Assembly (NCBI GenBank): GCA_018401705.1 | Contig: JAGYKL010000011.1 | Span: forward strand, 50,020 to 114,019 | Length of the DNA stretch: 64,000 nucleotides | Origin: Bacteroidia bacterium | Lineage (GTDB): Bacteria > Bacteroidota > Bacteroidia > M30B66 | Reading direction: 5' to 3' | Shown: positions 35,881 through 45,164 of the stretch, piece after piece | Layout of the letters: the number at the start of each line of letters is the position of its first letter | Numbering within the stretch: the stretch's first letter is position 1 | Made by a program: the position numbers and the translations under genes | The notes under the pieces: model-generated | Seen by the model: the letters and a program-made list of their open reading frames with translations, nothing else | Told to the model about the DNA's origin: nothing | The model's database searches: none

Positions 35881-38800
35881 TCAACATTTACAGGTACAAT
35901 GTTCAATCAAGCTGTCGGTTTCTATGTTAAACCCGCATCTATCCATTGTTTGGAGCTTATAGCAATAAACATTCTCTAAAGTATTAAGTCCTTGATCTTC
36001 ATAAACCACTGTATGTGGGTCAAGGATCTCTTGAATAAGTTCATAGAGACCAGTACTCAAACTTTTTCTGTACAAAAGGTATGAGCCAAAATCTGCTGTA
36101 AGCGATTCTTCCCACTCAATTCTTACAGATTGAGGGTCGCTTACTGTCACTCTCACAATTGGAGTTACAGGTGCTGGAAGAGTATCAAATACTTGAATAA
36201 TAGAAGGAAGTATAATCGTATCGGCACAGCCTGTGAAATTTGTAACAGTTAAAGAAACTGTGTAGAAATCGGGATTATAGTAAACTTCTGTAGGGTTTGT
36301 TTCAGGTGAAAAATTGCCATTTCCGAAATCCCAAGTGTAAACAGGGCTTTCTGTCTGATAAGATTCATTTGTAAAACCAACAGAAAGTGGAGTGCATCCT
36401 TCAGTTTGAGCAATTGTAAAGTTGGCAACCGGCACAATGAATGCTTCCAATCCATCGAAACTGGCAGTATCTGAGCATCCAAACTGGTTTGTAGCAATCA
36501 AATCAACAGTATGTTCTCCAGGTTGTAGCAAAGAGAAATCGGGTTCGTAAACTGTACTATAATCAGAGCCATCGATAAACCATTGATAGGTACTAGCTCC
36601 AGAGGAGAGATTTTGCGCAGAGAAGTTTAATGGAGCGCAATTCGTTGTATCAGTAGTTGAGAATGCAGCTTGAGGATAGGGATGAATGTCTATGGGAAGC
36701 GGGATTGTATAGAATGCACTACAGCCAAGGGTATCTCGAGAAAAGAGGGTAATAACAAAACTTCCTATTTCATTGTAAGTAAATGAAGGATTTTGTTCGG
36801 TACTAATATTCCCTTCTCCAAAATTCCATTCCCATTCAACTGCACCATTTGATAAATCTGTAAAATCTATCGTTGAGCCTAAACATGCAGATGTTTCTGA
36901 AGCCTCAAAAGATGTAGCAGGGCCTAATACAGTTACATATTCTGGCTTAAGGAGAGTGTCTGCGCAACCGTCGACTGAATAAACGACTAAGGTTACATCG
37001 TATACTCCAGGTGAATCATATAACTTAACAGGGTTCTCTACTGTAGCAAAAGTACCATCACCAAAATCCCAGAACCAATCAACAGCACTTGCTGATGTAT
37101 CAAAGAATTCAACAACAGAAGGTGCGCAATTGGCAGGAGTTGGAGAATGAAAGGCTGCTATTGGTCCTGTAACATCTATAGGGAATTCCAAAGAAACAGT
37201 ATCCCTGCAGTTTTCTGCAGAAGTTACAATAACTGTAGCAGTGTAGTCTCCATTTTCTGTGTAAAGATGATGTGGGTTTGCCCCCTGAGCAGTTGTTCCA
37301 TCGCCAAAGTCCCATTCCCAAGAAATCATTCCTTCTTCAGATGCATTAAACTCAACGGGTAAAGGATTGCAATTGCCAATATATGAAGCGGCGGCTTCAA
37401 CCTCAAGGGTAGCTAAACCTGCTTTGGTTACAGTTGCTGTACAACCCTGAGAACTAACAATCGAGAGACTAATTGAATCGGCTGGAAAGCTATTAAATGT
37501 TAATTCAGGATTTTGCTCATTTGAAGTAATTCCATTGCCGAAATCCCATTCCCATTCTACCGCATCTTCACTTAAATCAGTAAACTGAGCTTCAATGGGG
37601 TCGCATAAACCTTGTTGCGCAAATGTAAAATCAGCATTGGCATCATAAACAGTAATTACACTATCTGATAGTTCCTGATACATACAGCCTGGCCGAATTA
37701 CACTAAATGACCTTTGATAGAACCGATAGTTTCCGGGTTGGTTAAAGACTTTTGTGTAAATGGCATCTGGGTTAAAAACACCTCCCGACCAAGAGCCGTC
37801 TGTAAAGAAATATGCACATGAGCCTATTCCGTTATTCTGAAACGTTACGGTAAGTGGGGCACAACCAACAATCGGATCAGACAAGGTATAATCAATGTAA
37901 GGAAATCCAACTATAACAGTGTGACTTAGCGGGGCTGTTGTTACACAACCTTCGGGACTTGTAATTGTGAGGTTAATAGTGAACTCGTCTTCCCATGTAT
38001 AGAAGTGAAATGGTTCCTCTTCGGTGGAAGTAGTACCATCGCCAAAGTCCCATAAATAAGAATATCCAGGAATTCCGCTTAGGTTATGAGTAAACTGAAT
38101 AGTGTCTCTACATACAGAATTAGGGAAAATTACTTCAGGTATTGGAGGACTCACAAGAATACTTTTCATTCTTGAGGAGATACAGCCCAAAGTGTCTACA
38201 ACCCTAACTTGAATCGTATAAGCGCTATTTGCGAATGGGAAATCCCAGCTTGCTGTTGTTGTGCTGTCAGTGCCAAAGCCTCCAAAGTTCCATAGAATCT
38301 CTTCTACTGCTCCAGGGTTCATGATGCTAACATCCACCTGAGAATGTTCGCAGAAAGGGGTTTCGTCGAGCGTGAAATCAGGAATTCCCCCTCCAAGAAA
38401 AATAGATTGTGCATATTGGAATGTATCTAAACCATAAGGGGTAATCGCGGTATAATAAACTGAGTAGTAACCTGGATTTGTAAAAAGGTGAAAAGGATTC
38501 TGTTGATTAGAAATTGTTCCGTCGCCAAAATGCCATTCAAGTACCAGGTGAGTAGGATCTTGTTTTTGAAATAGAACATTTAATGGCGCGCAACCTCTAA
38601 GAGCTTGCGGAGGAATTTCTGATTCATTGGGATATGAACCTCCATTGGCAGTATCCTGGTCAACGTCTTCACTTTCTGAGTCAAATGGGTCTCCAGCTCC
38701 GAATAAAAAGCAATCTGGCGTTTCAATCTGAAGTGTAACTTCATAATCGCCTTCTGTTAAATATGTGTGAACAGGGTTTTCTTCAGTAGAAGTGTTTCCA

Positions 38801-40962
38801 TCACCAAAATTCCATAACCAAGCTGTTGCATTAGTATTGGTTGAGGTGAAGTTTACTGTCTGAGGAAACTCGCCAGGTACGTAGTTACTGGAAAAAGTTG
38901 CTATACTAGAACTAAATGTAACAGCATTAAATGCAATGTAAGAATATGAGCAACCATTAGCAGTTGTTGTAGTCAAAGAAACATGGTGAGAATACATATT
39001 TGGGTATGTATGCACAGGGCTTTCGTCTGTTGAGGTTGTACCATCGCCAAAATCCCATAGCCATGAAACAGCATCGTCGCTATTATCATTGAACGTAACT
39101 GCATGAGGAGGGCAAATATTTATGTCAACATCAAATACTGGAGCCTCGCCTTCAATTATTATAGTCTGGTATTCAGGATATATCAAGCCACAAGGACTGG
39201 CATTTTGAACCAAAAGTGAAACTACATATTCACCAGGCTCGGTGTACATATGTGAAGGCTCTGTCCCAGTGTAGGTTGTTCCGTCGCCAAAGTCCCAAAT
39301 ATATGTTTCTCCAGCATTTGCCTCTATTTCAAAAGAAGCTGTGAAAGGCGAACAAGACGTTATTGGCTGAGGAGGAGTGTATAAGGCAATTTCATTGCTT
39401 GCATAAACAAGATCTTCTGCAAAAAGGGTGTCAGCACATCCAGAACCATTACTTACAATTAGAGTAACATCATATTCACCTAAAGCAGAATAAGTGTGCG
39501 AAGGGCTTTGTTGAGTTGAAGTTGTGCCATCGCCAAAATTCCAGAGAAACGAACCTGAAGTTGATCCTGTATTGGAGAATGATACACTTAAAGGAGGACA
39601 ACCATTGGTATTCGTCGCTGTAAAGTTGGCGATAGGTGTTGTAACAGATACGGCTCCGTTAATTTGAACTGTAGAACTACACCCTAAAGCTGTAACTGCT
39701 TTTAGTCTTACAAAATACAAACCTCCCGCGTCAAAAGTAACTATAGGTTCAAAATCGGTTGATGTTTCACCATTGCCAAATGTCCACAAATAGCTGCTTG
39801 CTCCCGTGCTTGTATTATCAAAAACAGGAGTTAGAGGCGCACAACCTGACCCGTTTGCAACTGAAAATTGTGCAACAGGAAGTGGGTTCGCTTGAATATA
39901 ATTGTTGACAGTAGTTGTATAGGCGCAGCCATTTGCCATTGTTACTGTTAATTGTGGACTATAAATTCCTGCAACATTGTAGTTAACTGTTTGGCTTGTA
40001 TTGGTAGAGTTTTGACCATTGCCAAAATTCCATGCATATGAGACAGCATTGGTTACATTATTAGAGAACTGTGTTAGTAAAGGAACACATGAACTGGTTA
40101 CTGTTGCTGTAATTTCAGGATTTACAGGGGTATGAATTGTAATATAATTGGGCTTAAGTAATGTATCAGAACAGCCGAAGCTATTAGTTATAATTAAGCT
40201 AACTGAATAAATTCCCGGGTTTGAGTATGTTTTATTAGGACTAACAGCGGTTGAGGTAGTACCATCACCAAAATCCCATAAATACGATGTAGAGCTTGTG
40301 TTTGAAGGAGTAAAAATAAATGCCTGATTCGGATCGCATGTTGTAGTTAGATTGGCAGTGAAATTTGGAGAAGGAACTGGGTTTACAACAATAGGTTGGG
40401 AAAGGTTATAAACCGACTGGCAGCCGTTTGAATTTGTTGCCAATAAAGAAACGTTATACGTTCCTGTCTGTGAATAAACTTTACTTGGGTTTGTTTGCAA
40501 GGAAGAAGTCCCGTCGTCAAAATCCCAGAAGTAACTTACAGCATTAGCCGTTGTATTATTAAATTGAAAGTTAGTTTGACCGCTACAACCGTTCAAAGAA
40601 GAAACAGTAAAAACAGGATTGGGGCCAGGTGCAGCAGTAATAATATTGGTTTGTGTGAGAGTGTCTCTTTGACCATTCGAAGCTATAGCAATTAAGCTAA
40701 CTGTGTATGTTCCTGGGTTTACGTATACATTTTGAGGGTTTGCCAGCGTAGAGAAGTTTCCATTTCCAAAAATCCACTGATATGTAGCTGCACCCGTTGA
40801 TGTATTGCTAAAGTTTACACTCAAAGGAGCACATCCTTGCACAACAGAAGTTGTGAATGCGGCATTTGGAGATTGCGCGAAAGCACTCAAACCTCCTAAT
40901 ATCAATATTGATATGACGAGGATATGCTTCAAACTAATTTTGGTTAGGTAATTTTGTTCCAT
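35881..40962 (-). CDS. PKD-repeat surface protein, probably truncated
   Basis: About 1,693 residues from the ATG at 40962, which begins a signal peptide (ILVISILILGGLSAFAQ); a start at 40995 would overlap the previous gene. It contains about 19 PKD-type repeats of 80-90 residues, most with the WDFGDGT core and a closing Y..PG.Y.V.L strand; some are degenerate (FFTDGSWSGG, WFIDGSDYS). An acidic low-complexity linker lies after repeat 9. The last ~100 residues are one FN3 domain (SVRIEWEESLTADFGSYLLY), ending HCTCKC. Relatives of this layout continue with more FN3 domains and a type B sorting domain; here those follow in broken frames, so the product lacks a sorting signal and may not reach the surface. 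Ligand unknown. Confidence 0.87.
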   Translation of the reverse strand: MEQNYLTKISLKHILVISILILGGLSAFAQSPNAAFTTSVVQGCAPLSVNFSNTSTGAATYQWIFGNGNFSTLANPQNVYVNPGTYTVSLIAIASNGQRDTLTQTNIITAAPGPNPVFTVSSLNGCSGQTNFQFNNTTANAVSYFWDFDDGTSSLQTNPSKVYSQTGTYNVSLLATNSNGCQSVYNLSQPIVVNPVPSPNFTANLTTTCDPNQAFIFTPSNTSSTSYLWDFGDGTTSTAVSPNKTYSNPGIYSVSLIITNSFGCSDTLLKPNYITIHTPVNPEITATVTSSCVPLLTQFSNNVTNAVSYAWNFGNGQNSTNTSQTVNYNVAGIYSPQLTVTMANGCAYTTTVNNYIQANPLPVAQFSVANGSGCAPLTPVFDNTSTGASSYLWTFGNGETSTDFEPIVTFDAGGLYFVRLKAVTALGCSSTVQINGAVSVTTPIANFTATNTNGCPPLSVSFSNTGSTSGSFLWNFGDGTTSTQQSPSHTYSALGEYDVTLIVSNGSGCADTLFAEDLVYASNEIALYTPPQPITSCSPFTASFEIEANAGETYIWDFGDGTTYTGTEPSHMYTEPGEYVVSLLVQNASPCGLIYPEYQTIIIEGEAPVFDVDINICPPHAVTFNDNSDDAVSWLWDFGDGTTSTDESPVHTYPNMYSHHVSLTTTTANGCSYSYIAFNAVTFSSSIATFSSNYVPGEFPQTVNFTSTNTNATAWLWNFGDGNTSTEENPVHTYLTEGDYEVTLQIETPDCFLFGAGDPFDSESEDVDQDTANGGSYPNESEIPPQALRGCAPLNVLFQKQDPTHLVLEWHFGDGTISNQQNPFHLFTNPGYYSVYYTAITPYGLDTFQYAQSIFLGGGIPDFTLDETPFCEHSQVDVSIMNPGAVEEILWNFGGFGTDSTTTASWDFPFANSAYTIQVRVVDTLGCISSRMKSILVSPPIPEVIFPNSVCRDTIQFTHNLSGIPGYSYLWDFGDGTTSTEEEPFHFYTWEDEFTINLTITSPEGCVTTAPLSHTVIVGFPYIDYTLSDPIVGCAPLTVTFQNNGIGSCAYFFTDGSWSGGVFNPDAIYTKVFNQPGNYRFYQRSFSVIRPGCMYQELSDSVITVYDANADFTFAQQGLCDPIEAQFTDLSEDAVEWEWDFGNGITSNEQNPELTFNSFPADSISLSIVSSQGCTATVTKAGLATLEVEAAASYIGNCNPLPVEFNASEEGMISWEWDFGDGTTAQGANPHHLYTENGDYTATVIVTSAENCRDTVSLEFPIDVTGPIAAFHSPTPANCAPSVVEFFDTSASAVDWFWDFGDGTFATVENPVKLYDSPGVYDVTLVVYSVDGCADTLLKPEYVTVLGPATSFEASETSACLGSTIDFTDLSNGAVEWEWNFGEGNISTEQNPSFTYNEIGSFVITLFSRDTLGCSAFYTIPLPIDIHPYPQAAFSTTDTTNCAPLNFSAQNLSSGASTYQWFIDGSDYSTVYEPDFSLLQPGEHTVDLIATNQFGCSDTASFDGLEAFIVPVANFTIAQTEGCTPLSVGFTNESYQTESPVYTWDFGNGNFSPETNPTEVYYNPDFYTVSLTVTNFTGCADTIILPSIIQVFDTLPAPVTPIVRVTVSDPQSVRIEWEESLTADFGSYLLYRKSLSTGLYELIQEILDPHTVVYEDQGLNTLENVYCYKLQTMDRCGFNIETDSLIEHCTCKC

Positions 40963-40972
40963 CTTCAAATAA

Positions 40973-41449
40973 TTACTCTCCGGCTCCGTCGGCAATTAAT
41001 GTTACAGTTCCTTTTTCTTCTGGTAATGGGTCATTGTTATTTCCAATAGCTTTCACCTGATACACATATACATCTGTGCTGGTTATTGCTTTGCCTTCAT
41101 AAGTCCCATCCCATAATTTTGTGATATCATCACTTGTAAAAACGATTTCACCCCATCTATTATAAATTTCCATTTTAAACTCCTTTAGCCCTTCTGCTTT
41201 AACGCCAAAGAAATCATTGATTCCATCACCGTTTGGTGTGAATGCACTTGGAATGTACATGGTAGGCTTAGGAATAGCTTCTGCCACATTAGAAAGACTA
41301 GTATATGTTCCACCTGAAATCTTGTAGGCAGTTACGCGATACTTTTTACTTCCTTGATGGCCTGCTGGAGTTGGTTGACCAAAAGAATGACCTAAACAGC
41401 ATATCATTAGGAGGTTAAATAAAAAAATGCGACGTAAATTTCTTTTCAT
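40973..41449 (-). CDS. Mini T9SS type B (CHU_C) protein
   Basis: 158 residues from the ATG at 41449, which gives a signal peptide ending SFGQ; a start at 41482 adds 11 residues. The mature protein is little more than half of an FN3-like fold (SKKYRVTAYKISGGTYTSLS, then NVAEAIP) followed by a complete gliding-motility-associated sorting domain (YIPSAFTPNGDGINDFFGV, YNRWGEIVF, LWDGTYEG). Exported surface location is expected. It is 10 bases upstream of the PKD protein start and co-directional, so the two form one operon. From memory, short proteins of this layout occur in other Bacteroidota, which argues for a real gene. It may also be the displaced end of the PKD protein. Confidence 0.82.
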   Translation of the reverse strand: MKRNLRRIFLFNLLMICCLGHSFGQPTPAGHQGSKKYRVTAYKISGGTYTSLSNVAEAIPKPTMYIPSAFTPNGDGINDFFGVKAEGLKEFKMEIYNRWGEIVFTSDDITKLWDGTYEGKAITSTDVYVYQVKAIGNNNDPLPEEKGTVTLIADGAGE

Positions 41450-41757
41450 TTCAACAGAATCATATGTTTTCATAGCAATCACAGGTGTATTACTGTATTA
41501 GCATGTTTACTGTTACCTCTGAAGGAAATACAAGCCTTGCCTAACTTACATCTGTAAGGAATGAGAGGAATCGAATGCAATCAACCCCGTAGAGTCCACA
41601 TAATCAGTGTGATGGTTTAGGTTTTCTTGTTTATTCTACTTAAAGTGGTTGTAAGAAAGGCTGAAACAATCTTATATCTCTTTGAGAGAAAAGATGGGTC
41701 AGGAATCATTCAAATTGCCTTATTTTTTGTTATTTCGTGTGAAGTCTGTTACTGAGT
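41450..41757. other. 308-base divergent intergenic region
   Basis: This AT-rich region lies between the mini type B gene (minus) and the histidine kinase gene (plus). It must hold promoters for both. The nearest resemblance is TATTTTTTG at 41721-41729, one base longer than the TAnnTTTG box, 28 bases before the kinase ATG. No RNA gene, repeat or hairpin with a T run was seen. Confidence 0.5.
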
Positions 41758-42918
41758 ATGCAATCTGTTCCAATCCATGTAATTCTTTCTTTAGCAGACG
41801 ATAGGAGCAGTGAGCAGTTAAAAGCGGCGTTTATCCCATTAAACGGAGCTTTTGAGCTAAAATTCATTCTGAATGAGGACCAACTCGAAAGTCAGATACA
41901 GACTGGAATTAAGGTGGTTGTTTTTGCCTCCACAGGAGGAATAAGTTGGCAGGAGTGTTCTCGGCGAATCAGAAATCATTCAGAGAATGCTATTTTCATT
42001 CTCATTTCAGATGAGGAAGATTTAACAACCGCAATCACTCAAGGTGCTGATTTGTTAATTAATTCCTCACAGGCAGTCGATTTACCCATTTTCATTGCTT
42101 CGCTTTTGAAAAAAAGGATTCCTGCCGTTGTCGAAAATCCTATTGTTGAAATTACACCCGTTTCAACAAAAGCCGAGATTGACGAACTACAATTGAAAAA
42201 TAAGGAGCTTCAGAAAATCAATTTCGAATTAGACCGTTTTGTGTATTCTGCTTCTCATGATTTGAGAGCTCCACTCACCTCCGTTTTAGGACTTCTTTAT
42301 CTCTTAAGAGAAGAAGCAAAAGAGGAAGAGCCGCAACGGTTGGTTGATATGATGGAAGAAAGTATTCTTAAACTAGATAACACCATACGGGACATTGTTG
42401 CCTATTCAAGAAATAATCGAACCGAGGTTCAAATTGAGCCACTTCGACTAGGGCTTATTATTGATGACTTAGTAAAGGGGTTGAAGTATCTTGAGTCTGG
42501 TGATGTCAAATTGTCGACTTGCGTGCGCTATGAAGATGATTTTGTATTTCTAAGTGATAGAACAAGACTAACTATTATTCTTACCAATTTAATAAGTAAT
42601 TCGATTAGATACCGGCACCCTGCCAGAACTCCTGATGTTGTTGTTAAAGTTTACCGCGAAGATTCTTGTCTGGTTATTACCGTAGCAGACAATGGTTTGG
42701 GGATTAATGATCAGCACATGGGGAAGATTTTCGATATGTTTTACAGAACCAATGACCTTTCTGCTGGTTCTGGTTTAGGCCTTTACATAGTTAGTGAAAC
42801 GGTAAAAAAACTAGATGGAAAAATAGAAGTGAAGTCGAAAGTAAACGAAGGCTCTATTTTCAAGATTGTGTTGCCGTTAATAAGGGAAGTGAATAATAAT
42901 AATGCATCTGCCGAATGA
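41758..42918 (+). CDS. Soluble sensor histidine kinase with degenerate receiver-like N-terminus
   Basis: A 386-residue cytoplasmic kinase. Residues 1-120 have a receiver-like alternation of strands and helices, but the usual phospho-acceptor position reads VVVFASTGG, with no Asp, so it looks like a pseudo-receiver. A short coiled coil (about 138-160) leads to the HisKA helix with phospho-acceptor His167 (SASHDLRAPLTS). The ATPase domain has the N box NLISNSIRYR, G1 DNGLGIN and G2 GSGLGLYIV, so it should be active. No membrane segment is present. It overlaps the next gene, a lone receiver, by four bases (ATGA), forming a kinase/regulator pair. The input signal is unknown. Confidence 0.9.
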   Translation: MQSVPIHVILSLADDRSSEQLKAAFIPLNGAFELKFILNEDQLESQIQTGIKVVVFASTGGISWQECSRRIRNHSENAIFILISDEEDLTTAITQGADLLINSSQAVDLPIFIASLLKKRIPAVVENPIVEITPVSTKAEIDELQLKNKELQKINFELDRFVYSASHDLRAPLTSVLGLLYLLREEAKEEEPQRLVDMMEESILKLDNTIRDIVAYSRNNRTEVQIEPLRLGLIIDDLVKGLKYLESGDVKLSTCVRYEDDFVFLSDRTRLTIILTNLISNSIRYRHPARTPDVVVKVYREDSCLVITVADNGLGINDQHMGKIFDMFYRTNDLSAGSGLGLYIVSETVKKLDGKIEVKSKVNEGSIFKIVLPLIREVNNNNASAE

Positions 42919-43304
42919 AAAGTGTTGCCTTCGTTTTATTGGCAGAAGACTCGTCGATTGATTTATTCATCCATCGTAAGGTTATTCAACAAAGTGGGCT
43001 TTGTAACCGAATTGAATCTTGCACTACCGGAAAAGAGGCTATTTTGTTCTTCCAAAACCTGAAGGAGGATGACTTAAAGCCTAATCTACTTTTTTTGGAT
43101 ATTCGAATGCCTGATATGGATGGCTTTGAATTTCTGGAAGAATTTGATAAGCTTCCGCCTGAATTAAGGCGAAATACACGCGTTGTTATGCTATCATCTT
43201 CGATTGATGAGACTGATTTGAATAGGGCGAGAAACAATCCTCATGTGCTAGCATTTATTCCGAAGCCGCTAACAGTGGAGAAAATACAGGAATTATTTGC
43301 ATAA
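42915..43304 (+). CDS. Single-domain response regulator partner of the kinase
   Basis: A 129-residue receiver domain with no output domain. Acidic pair in LLAEDSSID, phospho-acceptor Asp in LFLDIRMPDMDG, switch residues in VVMLSSS and Lys in IPKPL. The start ATG overlaps the kinase stop (ATGA), so it is the likely phosphorylation target. It resembles the lone receiver at 30822-31235 (shared DSxID-F motif), suggesting paralogues. Lacking a DNA-binding domain, it probably acts by protein binding or phosphorelay. Its stop codon touches the terminator of the convergent gene. Confidence 0.92.
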   Translation: MKSVAFVLLAEDSSIDLFIHRKVIQQSGLCNRIESCTTGKEAILFFQNLKEDDLKPNLLFLDIRMPDMDGFEFLEEFDKLPPELRRNTRVVMLSSSIDETDLNRARNNPHVLAFIPKPLTVEKIQELFA

Positions 43305-43335
43305 AAAAGGCGACTATAGATTAACCATAGCCGCC
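43303..43335 (-). terminator. Intrinsic terminator for the coiled-coil gene
   Basis: On the minus strand, GGCGGCTAT (43335-43327) pairs with ATAGTCGCC (43317-43309), with one G-T wobble, and runs into six T residues (43308-43303). It lies about 20 bases past the stop of the 43358 gene and overlaps the receiver stop codon from the other strand. Confidence 0.75.
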
Positions 43336-43357
43336 AGAACCTAACCCTAATCTTAAA

Positions 43358-44323
43358 TTACTTTAACGTGAAGTCGGTAGTTCCTATCTGAACGCCATCA
43401 GCATAAAGCTCAACCATATAAGTACCTTCCTTGAGAGCTTCAGTTTGATTAACATCCCAATTCAAACATAATTGCATCACTTTGTTATCGTAAAATATTT
43501 CTTTTTTAACGGAAAATTGGATTTCACTTCCGTTTAATAATGTTAGCATTGACTTATCTCCTTGAGTAAAAGTTTTACCATCAGGATCTTTGATAGCAGC
43601 GTAAATTAATTTCTCTTGCTTATCAGCAAGTTGATTATCTAAAACCGTAAAGCAAACTCTAATTCTATCAGCCTTCTTGGCTTTATCTGTTTGCTTTTCT
43701 TTGGTTCCTCCGCCTGATACCTTTACAGCGTCTGCGTAAAGCTCATACGTTTTAAGTCGCTTAGCAATCTCAACAGTCTTGTTAAGTTTGGAATTTTCCT
43801 GATTTAACTTTTCGTTTTGAGCAATAGTTTCCTCAACTAGCTTCTGAGCCCTAAAATTCTCATTTGTAAGCTCTTGATTCTGAGCTTTAAGCTCTAGAAT
43901 AACCGCTTCGCTTTCGTCGTATTGCTGTTGCAATTCTTCCAGACGCTGCCTTAAACTCAAGCCATTTCCCCCTGACATTGATCCCCCCGAACGCTTTAGC
44001 GCCTGATAGTCAGACATTAATTGAACAACCTTTCCTCTTTCGATTTCTAACTCAGCTCTTAGTCCTTCATGAACTTGGATAAGGCTATCGTATTTTGCAG
44101 TGAGTAGTTGAAGCTGGTCTCTATATTCGTCAGTATCAGTTTCTGCTTTAACCTTTTCATTGCGAAGCATTTCAGCTTCTTTTTTAAGATCGTTTACCTG
44201 AAAAAACAGGTATCCGGAAAGTAAACCAAGCAAAGCAATCACTAAAATCAGGATGATAACAACAATTCTGTTGTTTCCTCCTTCTTTTTCTTCCTGCTCG
44301 ACTTGCGGGGAGTTGTTCTCCAT
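43358..44323 (-). CDS. Unrecognised single-pass coiled-coil membrane protein
   Basis: A 321-residue protein. A polar N-terminal 17 residues is followed by one membrane helix (VVIILILVIALLGLLSGYLF) and then a heptad-rich coiled coil to about residue 190 (for example KKEAEMLRNEKVKAE, and LEELQQQYDESEAVILELKA), with a short Gly/Ser-rich break. The final ~120 residues form a beta-rich domain (RIRVCFTVLDN ... LYADGVQIGTTDFTLK). It is probably anchored in the inner membrane with the coiled coil and beta domain in the periplasm. No family name is recognised. A TATCTTTG -7-like box lies at 44359-44352, about 29 bases upstream. Confidence 0.75.
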   Translation of the reverse strand: MENNSPQVEQEEKEGGNNRIVVIILILVIALLGLLSGYLFFQVNDLKKEAEMLRNEKVKAETDTDEYRDQLQLLTAKYDSLIQVHEGLRAELEIERGKVVQLMSDYQALKRSGGSMSGGNGLSLRQRLEELQQQYDESEAVILELKAQNQELTNENFRAQKLVEETIAQNEKLNQENSKLNKTVEIAKRLKTYELYADAVKVSGGGTKEKQTDKAKKADRIRVCFTVLDNQLADKQEKLIYAAIKDPDGKTFTQGDKSMLTLLNGSEIQFSVKKEIFYDNKVMQLCLNWDVNQTEALKEGTYMVELYADGVQIGTTDFTLK

Positions 44324-44351
44324 AATTGAAGCGTTTTTTTTGTGCGAAATG

Positions 44352-44359
44352 CAAAGATA
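44352..44359 (-). promoter_or_regulatory. Candidate -7 box for the coiled-coil gene
   Basis: On the minus strand, TATCTTTG matches TAnnTTTG 29 bases from the ATG. A poly-A/T stretch lies just upstream of it (44360-44369). No TTG was found at 17-23 bases, so only the -7 part is supported. Confidence 0.4.
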
Positions 44360-44452
44360 TTTTTTTTTAGATGCTCCGAAAGCATTCCTTTCTAGAAAAC
44401 CATATTTTTGATTGTATTTATTAAAATTTTATCAACTATTAATGTATATGCT

Positions 44453-45136
44453 ATGTTTTCAGATTTCTTACAGTTATTCTTTCCCCGTAATTGCCATGCT
44501 TGCGGCAATACTCTAATCAAACAAGAAAATTTAATTTGTTATTCGTGTAGATACTCCCTTCCTAGAACGGGCTTTCACCTGCAGCCTGGTAATCCAGTAG
44601 AGCAGCTCTTCTGGGGAAGAGTACCTCTTACCGCCGCCGCAGCTTGCTTTGAGTTTCGTAAATCGGGTGGTGTTCAAAGATTACTTCATCTGCTTAAGTA
44701 TAAAAATGAACCTGATATTGGTAGAGAAATTGGCAGAATCTATGGAAAAGAATTACTCCAATCTCCAGTTTTTTCAGAATCTGAATTGGTGATTCCGGTT
44801 CCACTTCATGCATCCAGACTAAAGTCAAGAGGCTATAACCAAAGTGAAGTATTTGCTGAAGGACTTATAGAGTCAATGCCTTCGATGAGGGTAGATTTAT
44901 CTTTGAAACGAATTTCTAAAACTGCTACACAAACCAAAAGATCAAGATTCGACAGATGGAAAAATGTAGAGACAGTTTTCTCCTTTCAGGAGGAAGGTGA
45001 AGCTGTTAGGGGCAAACGTATACTCCTAGTTGATGATGTTGTAACAACAGGAGCTACTCTCGAAGCTTGTGCCGCTCGGATTTTAAGAGCAGGTGCTGAT
45101 TCAGTAAGGGTTGCTTGTATTGCAGCTACAAGATAA
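44453..45136 (+). CDS. ComF family protein (phosphoribosyltransferase fold)
   Basis: 227 residues from the ATG at 44453; an upstream TTG at 44408 would add a non-conserved hydrophobic leader. The N-terminus has a zinc-ribbon-like pair of Cys motifs (CHACG and CYSC), then the ComF/GntX-type body (LLKYKNEPDIGREIG; VIPVPLHASRLKSRGYNQSE) and the PRPP-binding loop ILLVDDVVTTGATLEAC. ComF proteins are needed for DNA uptake in competent bacteria, and members outside competence systems are of uncertain function. No other competence gene is nearby. The GNAT gene follows 28 bases downstream on the same strand. Confidence 0.9.
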   Translation: MFSDFLQLFFPRNCHACGNTLIKQENLICYSCRYSLPRTGFHLQPGNPVEQLFWGRVPLTAAAACFEFRKSGGVQRLLHLLKYKNEPDIGREIGRIYGKELLQSPVFSESELVIPVPLHASRLKSRGYNQSEVFAEGLIESMPSMRVDLSLKRISKTATQTKRSRFDRWKNVETVFSFQEEGEAVRGKRILLVDDVVTTGATLEACAARILRAGADSVRVACIAATR

Positions 45137-45164
45137 ATAGAATATTTTCAGAAAAATCCTGCAC

